Source of the DNA: JASDSY01 sp041441465
Lineage (GTDB): Bacteria > Muiribacteriota > UBA9980
Direction: 5' to 3'
Length of the DNA: 64,000 nt
Assembly (NCBI GenBank): GCA_041441465.1
Contig: JASDSY010000015.1
Coordinates: forward strand, 62,001 to 126,000
The translations under genes and the position numbers were made by a program. The notes below the pieces were generated by a model. The model saw nothing but the letters and a program-made list of their open reading frames with translations, made no database searches and was not told where the DNA came from. The first letter of the stretch is position 1; every line of letters begins with the position of its first letter. Shown here piece after piece: positions 52,706-62,288 of this stretch.

Positions 52706-54409
52706 ATGAGAAAACTCAAAAATATCCTGGTAATAAGCCTGATTTTATGTCTTTTATCATTTTCAGCGGCTTCCGCTAAATTTTCGAACTTCGCGGGAAT
52801 CCATAAATCCGTTCCGTTTTTCATAACCATGTCTTTTGACGGCGCCAATAAAGAAATTTTAAATAAAGCGGTGGATACTTTAACCGGCCTGCCTAATTTT
52901 TCGGGTATTTGCGACGATATCGCAAAAAAATCAGGAGCGCTCATAAATAAAGAATTCCTGAACGAACTTAAAAATATCGAGTCATTTTCAATGTCCGTTT
53001 TTGTCAATCTTGAAAACACTTCTTCTTCTCCTAATGTTTTTATGTCCGCTGCTTTTAGCGATGAAAAAACGGCCGGAGCTGTGCTCGAAAATTTGAAAAA
53101 AAGCATGCAGGCGGCCTATAAGATTAATTATTCAAAAGAATTGACGCTTACGCCTGAAGATAATGACGGGCTGCAGGTGCTGACGCCTTACTGCGGCAAG
53201 GAAAGGGCTGATTTCGGCACTTTAACGCCGCTTTTGACTAAAAACTCAAAGACTATAGGGCTTTTTGTGTATCAAAAGAATAACGAACAAAAATCGGCCA
53301 ATTGCTTGAAATTAGTTTCTTCCGCATTTAAAGATGCTAAAGAAAACATAAGCTCTAACGATAATTTCAAGGAATGCCTCGCTAAAGTAAAAGCCGATGA
53401 TCTTATGCTGATATTTTTCGACGGGCCTTTATATAAATCCGGTGCGATTGAAACGAACCGCCCCGATAAGTCGGACCTCGTTAAATATATGGTTTTTTCA
53501 GGACGGCTTCAGCCCGATCTTTCTAAGATGAATTTCAGCGGGCTTATGGCATTAAAAGGCGTTAAGGACAAGAATTTTGCGAAAGATGTCGAAACGGCCA
53601 AAAAGTTTTTCAGTTCCGGCAAAAACGGAATAACGTTTTCCGAAATCATTCCTAAAGAAGCCGTGATGTTTGTAAATTTCAACGTAAATCCGGGAAAATA
53701 CATACTGAACGCGCCGGCGGCCGGGCGGCCGGAAGTGCCGGTCGAGGGCGTGAATTTTGAAAATGATGTTCTCGAAGCGATGGACGGCAATATCATGGCT
53801 GCGGTTTTCGAAAAAATGTCCGATTTTTTTGTGGCGTTCAGCGTTAAAGACCCTAAAAAAGCGGCGTTCATATTTGACAAGGTGCAGGGCATAATAAAGA
53901 ATGTGTCGCCTGATACTGCCATTAAAACCGAAGTTATAGAAGGCGTTTCAGTTGTCACTATCGCGCCTAAAACAGAGCTGATGAGCTTATTCAACGTCGG
54001 CGACCTCAAAATGGCGATGGGCGCGTTTTCAAATTATTTCGTGATAGCCGCGAATACCGAAGTATTCAAAAAAATAATATTGACATCTAAAGATGCTGCA
54101 AACGGCGTATATTCGCTTGCGGAGTTCAAAGCTGTGAACATGGGTTCATCCGATGCCTTCGCTAACGTATACTTAAACATAAATAAATTGGATTCGCTTT
54201 TTTCCACTGTTCCTAATTTTACGGTAAAAATGAGCGATTTCAAACTGCTTTCGTGCTTCGACCAGATATCCGCTTCGGCCTGGCTTAAATCCGACGACCT
54301 GCTATTTGAAGCAGCGTTAACGACAGCCCCTCTTAAAATAATAGGAGGAATGCTAAGTCTTTTCAGCGATTCGATCCAGTTCAGGGATTTTATCGAAAAA
54401 ATAAAATAA
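52706..54409 (+). CDS. Secreted protein of unknown function (567 residues)
   Basis: A signal peptide ends at AASA near residue 24. The mature part is a long mixed alpha/beta protein with two loosely similar halves. Each contains segments of the type FxVxxNLxxxxxxPNVFMSAAFSDxKTAxxVLEN and VAFSVKDPKKAAFIFDKV, followed by strands, reminiscent of DUF3352-like periplasmic proteins. That assignment is weak. No enzyme motif or lipobox is visible. GGAGAG precedes the ATG. It is a single-gene unit with its own promoter and terminator. Confidence 0.65.
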   Translation: MRKLKNILVISLILCLLSFSAASAKFSNFAGIHKSVPFFITMSFDGANKEILNKAVDTLTGLPNFSGICDDIAKKSGALINKEFLNELKNIESFSMSVFVNLENTSSSPNVFMSAAFSDEKTAGAVLENLKKSMQAAYKINYSKELTLTPEDNDGLQVLTPYCGKERADFGTLTPLLTKNSKTIGLFVYQKNNEQKSANCLKLVSSAFKDAKENISSNDNFKECLAKVKADDLMLIFFDGPLYKSGAIETNRPDKSDLVKYMVFSGRLQPDLSKMNFSGLMALKGVKDKNFAKDVETAKKFFSSGKNGITFSEIIPKEAVMFVNFNVNPGKYILNAPAAGRPEVPVEGVNFENDVLEAMDGNIMAAVFEKMSDFFVAFSVKDPKKAAFIFDKVQGIIKNVSPDTAIKTEVIEGVSVVTIAPKTELMSLFNVGDLKMAMGAFSNYFVIAANTEVFKKIILTSKDAANGVYSLAEFKAVNMGSSDAFANVYLNINKLDSLFSTVPNFTVKMSDFKLLSCFDQISASAWLKSDDLLFEAALTTAPLKIIGGMLSLFSDSIQFRDFIEKIK

Positions 54410-54436
54410 TTGAATTAAAATGTAATAAGATAAAAA

Positions 54437-54484
54437 TAAAAGGAGCTGCCTGAAAAGAAAAAATTGGCAGTCTCCTTTTTTATT
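54437..54484 (+). terminator. Terminator after the 52706 gene
   Basis: GGAGCTGCC (54442-54450) and GGCAGTCTCC (54466-54475) form a stem with one bulge, flanked by A and T tracts and followed by TTTTTT. Confidence 0.75.
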
Positions 54485-54502
54485 TTATAAAGGATAAATA
54501 AC

Positions 54503-54541
54503 AAAAAACTCCGATATGAATTAATCATACCGGAGTTTTTT
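54503..54541 (-). terminator. Terminator after ssrA
   Basis: AAAACTCCGATATGA and TCATACCGGAGTTTT form a 15-bp stem with one mismatch around a 5-nt loop. On the minus strand it is followed by a T run, about 70 nt after the tmRNA 3' end. It is near symmetric and can act in both directions. Confidence 0.8.
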
Positions 54542-54613
54542 GATTACACACTATTTCCCCACTGGGGATTTTTTCATTCTCTGAAACCCTTGTTTTATCA
54601 AGGTGTTTATGTA

Positions 54614-54965
54614 TGGAGACGGCGAGAATTGAACTCGCGTCCGAAAACCCATCACATACCTGCACTACGTAACCTGTCCGATGATTGATAGTCGTTAAAT
54701 ACGGCTCATCGGCCGGCCAATTCAACGACAGACATTTTTAGTAGACACAGTTTGGGGAATATCTAAAACCTTGCCGTGTCGCCAGAGAAAAGTGACACCG
54801 AGTAAACCGCCCCTGACATCAGTTTAAACGGCGCCCGTGCCGCTAATTAAGCAGCGAGTGGGAGTGTTTCGTAGTCGTTTGCGACTATATTGTGCCTGTT
54901 TTGAGAGCCAGACTCTCTGTCACGCGCAAATATGATCCAGATCCCCGTCGAACCCTTTCGTCCCC
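54614..54965 (-). ncRNA. ssrA: Transfer-messenger RNA (tmRNA)
   Basis: tmRNA rescues stalled ribosomes and tags the nascent peptide for proteolysis. The 352-nt one-piece molecule has a tRNA-like acceptor stem (GGGGACG with CGTCTCC and A73), the T arm GCGAG-TTCAATT-CTCGC and the usual 5' segment GGGTTCGACGGGGAT. The tag frame at 54882-54847 follows TAGTC and reads ANDYETLPLAA then TAA. The resume codon is GCA. CCA is not encoded. A terminator follows at 54503-54541. smpB is not in the window. Confidence 0.97.
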
Positions 54966-54997
54966 GTTATGGGAATCTTTCCTGTTTTGCCTGAAAA

Positions 54998-55020
54998 TAC
55001 CGTTAAATTTTGTAACGGTA
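54998..55020. other. Inverted repeat upstream of ssrA
   Basis: TACCGTTA (54998-55005) and TAACGGTA (55013-55020) are perfect 8-bp arms with a 7-bp AT-rich spacer, 33 bp upstream of the mature tmRNA 5' end. It could be an operator or a hairpin in the precursor. The rest of 54966-55270 holds nothing I recognise. Confidence 0.4.
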
Positions 55021-55270
55021 AAACGATAGGCCGCTTATGTAAAAAACATTATCAAAAATATTTCAAGAGATGCGGCATTGTGGCTTTGCCGGTCAAATTG
55101 CCGGATAAATAAAGTTTTTTCAGGCTTATAAAGAACAAAAACCGATTTTTTAATGCCCTTAAAACTCAAATTTGATTTTAACCCGTGTCATAGTCTTAAA
55201 TAAACCAGAACATCCGAAATTAAAATCAAATCTTAAGTTAGTTTTAGTAAGCTAATCGGGTAAAATATAG

Positions 55271-55344
55271 TCGGGGCGAAAGGAGTTGAACCTTCGACCT
55301 CTTGGTCCCGAACCAAGCACGCTAAACCACTGCGCTACGCCCCG
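55271..55344 (-). tRNA. tRNA-Pro (anticodon CGG)
   Basis: The 74-nt cloverleaf has the acceptor stem CGGGGCG/CGCCCCG, A73, the anticodon arm CTTGG-TTCGGGA-CCAAG with anticodon CGG, and the T arm GAAGG-TTCAACT-CCTTT. Acceptor and D arms are nearly the same as in tRNA-Pro(GGG) at 29002-29075. CCA is not encoded. Confidence 0.96.
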
Positions 55345-55355
55345 GTTACAAGTAT

Positions 55356-55384
55356 AATATATCAAAATTAACGGCTTTTGTCAA
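55356..55384 (-). promoter_or_regulatory. Promoter for tRNA-Pro(CGG)
   Basis: On the minus strand TTGACA (55384-55379) and TATATT (55361-55356) have a 17-bp spacer and lie directly between the mutS stop codon (55385) and the tRNA. Confidence 0.8.
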
Positions 55385-58051
55385 TCATTTTTTATCGCCG
55401 ATTGAGGCGATTATTTCATTTAGCGTATTTATGGCGCCCATAGGCGTTATTTCATTGATGTTGATCTGCTTCAGCCGGCTTATCAGCTGTTTTATTTCTT
55501 CAGGAATTTCAGGGCATGGAGCTGGTTTAGGCGCCTCGAAAAGATCGAGCTGGTTTTCGTCGATTATTTTTTTCCTTCGTCCGGCGGATTTTATTATTTT
55601 CGAAATGTTATTTTGAGTGTCGCTTTCCTCTAATGTCGCAAGTATGTCGTTGGCGCGGTTTATAACCGTATCAGGAAGGCCGGCGATTTTGGCGACATGA
55701 ATACCATAGGATTTAGCGGCCGGGCCGTTTAGTATTTTATGCAGGAATACTATTCCGTTTTCCGATTCGGAAATGGCGACATTCAGGTTCTGGATTTTAG
55801 TGAAATTTTTGTCAAGCGCCGTAAGTTCATGATAGTGCGTGGCAAAAAGCGTTCTCGAGCCTTCGGCGAGTTTGCCGGCTGCGCTTAATATGTATTCGAT
55901 TACGGCATAGGCTATTGCCAGGCCGTCGTATGTGGATGTGCCGCGCCCTATTTCATCAAGTATTATAAGGCTTTTGGATGTGGCGTTATTCAATATGTTT
56001 GCGGTTTCTATCATTTCTACCATGAACGTCGACTGGCCCGCACCCAGGTTGTCTGAAGCCCCGATTCGCGTGAAAATTCTGTCGCATATCCCGATTTTAG
56101 CAGCCCGCGCCGGCACGAACGAACCCGCCTGCGCCATCAATACTATAAGCGCGACCTGCCTTATGTATGTCGATTTACCGGCCATATTTGGGCCTGTTAT
56201 GAGCTGGACGTGAGAATTCGCTCCGCCGATCCGCGTGTCGTTGCTTATGAATCCCATATAATTCATCTTGTTTTCGACAACCGGGTGGCGCCCTTCGGTT
56301 ATTTCGATCTCTTCGCCCACGGTAATTTCCGGCCTGCAGTAGTTATATTTCGAGGCGCATTCGGCAAAGCCTGCCAGAACATCAATAGTCGCCACAATTT
56401 TTGCGGCGTTATATATGTTCTCGCTTTCTGCCATTACCGAATCCAGAATCTTCTGGAATATTTCAAATTCCATTTTTTTGCGGTTGTCGTCTGCGTTTAA
56501 TATCTGGCTTTCCATTTCCTTCAATTCCGGAGTGTAAAACCTTTCGGCGCCGACAAGTGTCTGCTTGCGGATATAGTCGGCCGGAATGGAGTCGAGGTTG
56601 GCCTTTGTAAGTTCGATATAATAGCCGAATACCCTGTTATATTTCACTTTAAGCGACTTGACTCCCGTGCGCTTCTGCTCGCGCTGCTCTAAATTTAGAA
56701 GCCATTCCTTGCCGCCGAGCGCTATTTTTATTATTTCGTCAAGTTTTTCATCGAAGCCGAGCTTTATTATTCCGCCGTCCTTTGACGATACCGGCGGGTC
56801 ATCGTTTACCGCACGGTCTATCAGCCCTATTAATTCAGAAAAATCGGCTATGTTCGAAAAATATGAACTTATATTCATGCCCGGCGCGCTGCCGGTAAAA
56901 AGTTTGGCAAGCGATTTTATGCATGAAAGGGATTTTTTCAGTGCCGCTATATCGCGCGGATTGCAGGTGCGCATGGATACGCGCGACAGTATTCTTTCTA
57001 TATCGTAAATGCCTGAAAGTATTTCAAACGTCTCGCGGCGCAGTTTGAATTCGCCGTAAAATTCTGAAACTATAATCTGGCGCCACTGTATCTGCTGCAC
57101 GTCGCAAAGCGGAGTTTCGATGAAATTACGCAATAATCTGGCGCCCATGGCGGTTTTCGTAAAGTTCAAAACATTGAAAAGCGAGGGTACGATATCCAGC
57201 GAAAGCCTGCTCTGCGAATCTAAGTGCATGTAAGATTTTTGCTTGAGCGGCGTGATTTTTTTTATATGGCTTATCGAATTTTTCTGAGTCTGCTTTAAAT
57301 ACAGTATGATTGCGGCTGCCGCGACCACTGACTGCGAAAAGCTTTCCCGGTTTATTCCGAAGCCTTCGAGTGTCGCGACCTGGAATTGGCTCGTTAACAA
57401 CGGAATCGCGTCATCAGTTTTCTGGGGATATTCGTTCTCGAATTGGTTTATGGTGATTTTATTGTCGAATAGCTTTTGTAGCCGCGAAGTGAAGTCGGCA
57501 TTTAAATACAATTCTTCGCAAAGAAGTATTTCGACAGGCGAAACGCGGAATATTTCGTTGAATAGTTCAGTTGCCGCATCCTCGCCGGAATACTGGCTTA
57601 CAAAAAAATCCGTCGTCGACACGTCAATATAACTAAAACCGAATATATTGTTTTCGTAATGTATCGACGCGAGATAATTGTTCGATGTTTCGTCAAGAAA
57701 ATTCGACTCCGTTATTGTACCCGGAGTTATTATGCGCGTGACGTCGCGTTCGACGACGGTGCCCTTCGCGTCTTTCGCGTCTTCCAGCTGGTCGCATATC
57801 GCGACTTTGTAATTTCTTTTTATCAGCCTTGAAATATAATTATCGATCGAATGATACGGTACTCCGGCAAGCGGTATTTCCTCGTCTCCTTCGCGCCCGC
57901 GCGCAGTCAGTACGATATTCAGCTCGCTTGCCGCAATTTTTGCGTCTTCATAAAATGTCTCATAAAAATCGCCGACCCTGAAAAATAATATCATTCCCGG
58001 GTGGCGGCTTTTTATTGATAAATATTGCTCCATCATGGGCGTTCTTGCCAT
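55385..58051 (-). CDS. mutS: DNA mismatch repair protein MutS
   Basis: MutS recognises mismatches and starts repair. The N-terminus has the mismatch-recognition loop RVGDFYETFYEDA (GDFYE motif). The connector, lever and clamp domains follow, and the ATPase has Walker A GPNMAGKSTYIRQ at about residue 620, then FTRIGASDNLGAGQSTFMVEM and ILDEIGRGTSTYDG. At 888 residues it is full length (MutS1 type). The ATG at 58051 is clear, with a modest AGGA site upstream. mutL is not in the window. A large inverted repeat lies in its leader. Confidence 0.98.
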   Translation of the reverse strand: MARTPMMEQYLSIKSRHPGMILFFRVGDFYETFYEDAKIAASELNIVLTARGREGDEEIPLAGVPYHSIDNYISRLIKRNYKVAICDQLEDAKDAKGTVVERDVTRIITPGTITESNFLDETSNNYLASIHYENNIFGFSYIDVSTTDFFVSQYSGEDAATELFNEIFRVSPVEILLCEELYLNADFTSRLQKLFDNKITINQFENEYPQKTDDAIPLLTSQFQVATLEGFGINRESFSQSVVAAAAIILYLKQTQKNSISHIKKITPLKQKSYMHLDSQSRLSLDIVPSLFNVLNFTKTAMGARLLRNFIETPLCDVQQIQWRQIIVSEFYGEFKLRRETFEILSGIYDIERILSRVSMRTCNPRDIAALKKSLSCIKSLAKLFTGSAPGMNISSYFSNIADFSELIGLIDRAVNDDPPVSSKDGGIIKLGFDEKLDEIIKIALGGKEWLLNLEQREQKRTGVKSLKVKYNRVFGYYIELTKANLDSIPADYIRKQTLVGAERFYTPELKEMESQILNADDNRKKMEFEIFQKILDSVMAESENIYNAAKIVATIDVLAGFAECASKYNYCRPEITVGEEIEITEGRHPVVENKMNYMGFISNDTRIGGANSHVQLITGPNMAGKSTYIRQVALIVLMAQAGSFVPARAAKIGICDRIFTRIGASDNLGAGQSTFMVEMIETANILNNATSKSLIILDEIGRGTSTYDGLAIAYAVIEYILSAAGKLAEGSRTLFATHYHELTALDKNFTKIQNLNVAISESENGIVFLHKILNGPAAKSYGIHVAKIAGLPDTVINRANDILATLEESDTQNNISKIIKSAGRRKKIIDENQLDLFEAPKPAPCPEIPEEIKQLISRLKQININEITPMGAINTLNEIIASIGDKK

Positions 58052-58092
58052 AATGTCTTTATCCTGCCCTTTTTGTTGATTAATTATCAGTA

Positions 58093-58146
58093 TTACGCCT
58101 GTTTGAAATATATCTCATCGATTTATTTTTATAAAAACAGGCGTAA
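58093..58146 (-). other. Inverted repeat in the mutS leader
   Basis: TTACGCCTGTTT (58093-58104) and AAACAGGCGTAA (58135-58146) are perfect 12-bp arms 30 bp apart, 42 bp upstream of the mutS ATG. It could form a long hairpin in the leader RNA or be a paired operator. No T tract follows on the minus strand, so termination is unlikely. Confidence 0.5.
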
Positions 58147-58284
58147 AAATATAGAATAAATAACTGAAAAATAAAATTAATTTATTTCAACGTGATTTCA
58201 ATATTTAATAAAAAATATAAAAAAATATTGCGCAGCCTTTAGGTTGAAAAATATCTATCAACCGGGGTTTTGCCGCGAAGCCGC

Positions 58285-60726
58285 CTATACGACTGAATAA
58301 TTTTTCTCGATTTCTATGATAGTCGGCTGCTGAATGATTTCGCCAGTTTTTTCATCCTCGAGCAGCGGCCCGAAATCGATTTCGAAAGTTATCGGGCTGC
58401 TTCTTACGACGCTGGCGAATGATTTGATTTTTCCGTTTATTCTTACGTATGCCGTTAACCTGTCGCCGATTTTCGAAACGCTGAATTTCGTAAAACCTCG
58501 CCCTATGGCTTTAAAAGAAAGTTTCGACTCGTTTTCGCAGTAATCGAATATCTGGACATTCGGCGATACTTTTATTTTATGCTCGCCGTCGACGTAAAAT
58601 TCAAGCGAACCAGGAGACGAATATATGTCTATCTTGTTTTTGCCGACCTGAAGGTTGTTTATTTTAACGATATCTAAAGAGAATAAATTGCCGAACTTGA
58701 ACTTCCCGTCGAATTGTATCTCGAAAAATTCCTCGATGAAAATAAGGCCCATTAAGGCGCCCCATGTGTAAAATGGCGCGGTCCTCGCGTATGTTCCGGC
58801 TTGCGGTTCGCCGAATCCGGTATATGCGCTGTAATTTTCATGGACATGCGACGAACGCTGCCATTCGAATCCGAACTGCTTCATGGAGCTGAGCGCTATT
58901 TCATAGGAAAGCCTGTGCATGCCCTGCATCCTTAAAGCGCGGCATATCAGGTAATTGAGCGGCGGCCATATACGCCCTTTCCAGTAGTCGCCGTCTTTTG
59001 CAATGCCGCCGGTGCATGCGGCGGCGGACATTATTTTAAATATAGTCCCGAACATTTCGGGATTTTTAAAGTGGCCGTGTATTTTTTCTTTTAATTCTTT
59101 CGGGAGCTTTATAAACAGCAGCGGGTAAAATGAGGTCGGCGAGTAAGTTTTTGAAAACTCGGAGTTTCTTATTTTATTCGCGAAAATCCCTTTTGAACTG
59201 TCGTACAGGTTTTTTAAAATACTGTCATGAAATTTCAGCGACTCATTGGAAAATAATTCGACGTCATCGTTGATTTTTAATTCGGCAGCCATCAATGTCA
59301 GTATCGACGCTGCATAACCTGTCAACGCGGTAAGGTCGACGCATGCCCCGTTTAAGGTGTTTCGCGAGCTGTCGTAATCGAATTCGTTCCACATCGGGTT
59401 ATCGTCTAATCCCGATTCGTATATGGCGCCGACACGGCCCGGTATATAATGCGATTTGACAGGATCTTTTGAGCTTTCTGCTGTATGCGATGAAATATCT
59501 GCGCCCCATGACATTAAATATTGTTCGGGAAGGCTCCTTTTATTTTTCAAAAAATTATAATATTTTTTCAGCCTGTGATAACAGTTTACCAGGAATTCCT
59601 TATCTCTTGTGAATAGGTATGTGTTCCAGGCAGCCATAAAAATTACCGGCGGATTGGTTCTGTCCGACACTATATTATCTACTATAAGATGCGGCAGACG
59701 GCCGTGTTCATCGATATATGAAAGCAGCTGCAATATCAGGTCGGCTGAAAGCGGATTGTTAAAATATGCCGAAATTATAGCGCTAAACGCAGTATCCCAG
59801 TTAAATATGAGCGGACCGCCGCATTTTTCCTCGGGAATTTCAAATACGTTTTCTATCATCTTGACCCAAGATTTCGAAACTGGCAGGTAAGAAATGCCGT
59901 TTTTTCTGTTATGCGACATATTCCAGTAAATCGGCGCGCATACCGCGTGCCCCATATCGCTTAAATAATTAGTGCTGAACACAGTTTCATTGCTTAAGAA
60001 TTTCTTCCGTGCGTTCAGAAAAATCTTGTCGAGGTCGTCGATTTTTGAAATATTGTCGGTTTCGAGTTCCGATGAAATGACAAAATATGTTAATTCGTCG
60101 GGGATTACGCAAAAAACTTCGCCCTCGAAAATATCTTCGTATAAATAAAGCTTGTTTTCTTTGAAAACTTCTTCCATCTTCATTTTCAGAGATAATATCG
60201 AATAATTCGATTCAGCGCCGCTTTTGTTGTAAACATGCAGTGCGCAGCCGATCTGGTCATAGTTTTCGAACGTAAATAATTTTTTAGAAAGCGTGCGGCT
60301 TATTTTGATGTTGTTTTCTTCCATGCCCTTGAATAATATTAAAAAATAGCCTTTTTCATTGCCGGTATTGTTTGACTGCATTTTTATGAAAATGTTAAAC
60401 GGGTCGGTCTTGGCAAAAGTTACGTTCAATTCGGAATCTTTATGCATATAGCAGATACGGCCATAATTTAAGTTGAGGTCGCGTTCATAGGCTTTAACGG
60501 GTGAAATAGCTTCATCGTCCTTGTGTTTGGGGTGTATCGCCGGGTTCTGGTCCGGCTGGCCGACATTGTAACCGAACTGGTAAATGAATTTATCGCTTTC
60601 GCGGTCATAGTAAAATATACATATCTCGGTTTTATTTTCGAGGTTGGTTATTAAGTTTAAACCGAACGGGTCATAAGTGTTATATCCTAAAGGGTATTTT
60701 TCACCGAATAAATATTTTTTTGCCAT
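58285..60726 (-). CDS. GH63/MGH1-like glycoside hydrolase
   Basis: This 813-residue protein has no signal peptide, so it is probably cytoplasmic. Residues about 280-690 form the alpha/alpha-toroid catalytic domain: GGPLIFNWDTAFSAI, LPHLIVDNI, DNPMWNEFDYDS, DYWKGRIWPPLNYLICRALRMQG and SSHVHENYSAYTGFGEPQAG. These match the GH63 family and MGH1-type mannosylglycerate or trehalose-like hydrolases, with acid and base residues in the WDTAF and HENYS regions. Flanking beta-rich domains are present at both ends. The exact substrate cannot be read from the sequence; an alpha-linked glucoside or compatible solute is likely (inference). Confidence 0.82.
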   Translation of the reverse strand: MAKKYLFGEKYPLGYNTYDPFGLNLITNLENKTEICIFYYDRESDKFIYQFGYNVGQPDQNPAIHPKHKDDEAISPVKAYERDLNLNYGRICYMHKDSELNVTFAKTDPFNIFIKMQSNNTGNEKGYFLILFKGMEENNIKISRTLSKKLFTFENYDQIGCALHVYNKSGAESNYSILSLKMKMEEVFKENKLYLYEDIFEGEVFCVIPDELTYFVISSELETDNISKIDDLDKIFLNARKKFLSNETVFSTNYLSDMGHAVCAPIYWNMSHNRKNGISYLPVSKSWVKMIENVFEIPEEKCGGPLIFNWDTAFSAIISAYFNNPLSADLILQLLSYIDEHGRLPHLIVDNIVSDRTNPPVIFMAAWNTYLFTRDKEFLVNCYHRLKKYYNFLKNKRSLPEQYLMSWGADISSHTAESSKDPVKSHYIPGRVGAIYESGLDDNPMWNEFDYDSSRNTLNGACVDLTALTGYAASILTLMAAELKINDDVELFSNESLKFHDSILKNLYDSSKGIFANKIRNSEFSKTYSPTSFYPLLFIKLPKELKEKIHGHFKNPEMFGTIFKIMSAAACTGGIAKDGDYWKGRIWPPLNYLICRALRMQGMHRLSYEIALSSMKQFGFEWQRSSHVHENYSAYTGFGEPQAGTYARTAPFYTWGALMGLIFIEEFFEIQFDGKFKFGNLFSLDIVKINNLQVGKNKIDIYSSPGSLEFYVDGEHKIKVSPNVQIFDYCENESKLSFKAIGRGFTKFSVSKIGDRLTAYVRINGKIKSFASVVRSSPITFEIDFGPLLEDEKTGEIIQQPTIIEIEKNYSVV

Positions 60727-60771
60727 TTTTTTACACCTGAATTTCTATATATTTCAATAATTTTATTTTCG

Positions 60772-60781
60772 TTAGCGCTAA
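60772..60781. promoter_or_regulatory. Palindrome upstream of the glycoside hydrolase gene
   Basis: TTAGCGCTAA is a perfect 10-bp palindrome 45 bp upstream of the ATG at 60726, in the gap before the AsmA-like gene. It may be an operator. I see no clear -35/-10 pair next to it. Confidence 0.3.
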
Positions 60782-60836
60782 ATTAATACTTGAATTAATT
60801 TCGATTATCGGTAATGCCGCCGCTTTTTAATTTGTA

Positions 60837-62288
60837 TTATTTTTGAACGGGCTGATTGTCGGCACCGTTACTCTTCCAGAAGTTTTTGAATTTGTCGAGC
60901 ATTACGTCTTTTGTTATTTTCAGAAGCGCCGCTTTGTCCATATCGTAAAAAATGTGAGGATCGTTTAAAGTACCCGTAATTTTTCCATATATGTTCAGGC
61001 CGTTTTCAAGGCCGCTGAAATCGACGTTCAGTGTGTTATTCAAAAGATGCTTTTGCGGAATGAAAAGTTTAAAATTGCCATTTAGTTCATGATTTGAGTT
61101 TTCAGCCGCGGCACCTTCGAATTTATAATTTTCTGACGTTATGTTCAATTTTTTTAAGATCAAGATACCGCCGGTTAATTCCTGCGATACCTCTATTGTG
61201 CCGGCTTTTGCCGAAAGTTCCGGCGTAAGTCCGAGAGAAACTACGAAATCTCCGAATCCGAGGGGCGTATAGAATTTACGGTCTTCCGGTATATATTCCA
61301 GAAGGCTGGTCGATAATGCCGTTATTTCAGCGCTGCCGCTGCCGTATTGCAGGTTGTCGGCCGGGCCGCTGAATCTTACATCGATAGATGCATCTCGGCT
61401 TAACGCCAGTACGTTAAAGAGCGGACACGCCTTGAGCAATTTTTCGGTGTTTAATTTCGTTATGATCAAATCAACGCAAATTTCCCTGTTTCTTAAATCA
61501 TATTCCAATTTTCTGATGTTTAATTCGCCGTCGAATATTTTTATATTCTGGCCTGTCAATGTCGCCTTGCCGCTGACGTTATCGAATGAAGCCTTGATAT
61601 TGAAATTGGAAATATCGAATAAGAGCGCCTGCCCGTTAAGCCCTAAAACTTTAGTGCCTATGACGAGGGCCGGCGCATAAGCCTCTAATTTCGCAGATAA
61701 ATGTCCTTTTTTATGATTGACTGAAATTTCGCCCGATATGCCGAAAAAATCATTTTTATTTTCCAGAGAAATGAACTGCGATTCAAAACTTGATTTTAAA
61801 TCGAATTTTACGCTTTTTTGAGAATTTTTTTCGTCGCTCGAGAATTTCAGGCTGAGATTAAGTATTGAAATTGCAAGAGTACCCGACGTAGTTGTAATTT
61901 CACCGCTTTCAATATTTATGTCTACGGGTATATCGGTACGGAATGCATATTTTAATATATTTTCAACAGGATAGATTGAAATTTTAATGTTTTCGAAAAA
62001 AACGCTTTCTATAAACTTCGAAAAAAAGTTCTGCTTCGGAAACATTTTTATCTGCTTGAACATCAAATTCGACAAAAAATCGCCGCTTATCTCGCGGTAG
62101 TGACAGTTAAAGTAGTTATTTTCAGATAATATCCTGGCCGCGTTTATATCGACCTGGCTTAGAAAATAACTGCTTTTGACATGAAGTATTCCGAGCGTAA
62201 GCGTGAAAAAAATTAAAATAAAAAGAAGATAAAGGAATATTAAGATTTTTTTAGGATTTGAAAAAAATGCGCAGGAGGTTTTATTCAT
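60837..62288 (-). CDS. AsmA/TamB-like envelope protein
   Basis: This 483-residue protein has one N-terminal membrane anchor (about residues 14-34). The rest is a long beta-rich periplasmic region with repeated short-strand patterns such as GKATLTGQNIKIFDGELNIRKLEYDL, FEGAAAENSNHELNGNFKLFI and GLENGLNIYGKITGTLNDPHIFYD. These are typical of AsmA/TamB/YhdP-like proteins that form lipid-conducting grooves between the membranes. The C-terminal pattern ITGTLNDPxI is especially characteristic. The family implies a diderm envelope. The start overlaps nadC by 8 bp. Confidence 0.7.
   Translation of the reverse strand: MNKTSCAFFSNPKKILIFLYLLFILIFFTLTLGILHVKSSYFLSQVDINAARILSENNYFNCHYREISGDFLSNLMFKQIKMFPKQNFFSKFIESVFFENIKISIYPVENILKYAFRTDIPVDINIESGEITTTSGTLAISILNLSLKFSSDEKNSQKSVKFDLKSSFESQFISLENKNDFFGISGEISVNHKKGHLSAKLEAYAPALVIGTKVLGLNGQALLFDISNFNIKASFDNVSGKATLTGQNIKIFDGELNIRKLEYDLRNREICVDLIITKLNTEKLLKACPLFNVLALSRDASIDVRFSGPADNLQYGSGSAEITALSTSLLEYIPEDRKFYTPLGFGDFVVSLGLTPELSAKAGTIEVSQELTGGILILKKLNITSENYKFEGAAAENSNHELNGNFKLFIPQKHLLNNTLNVDFSGLENGLNIYGKITGTLNDPHIFYDMDKAALLKITKDVMLDKFKNFWKSNGADNQPVQK

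Noticed and set aside
56210..56500. Plus-strand frames inside mutS
   Set aside because: mutS on the minus strand has full-length conserved motifs; these frames are shadows.
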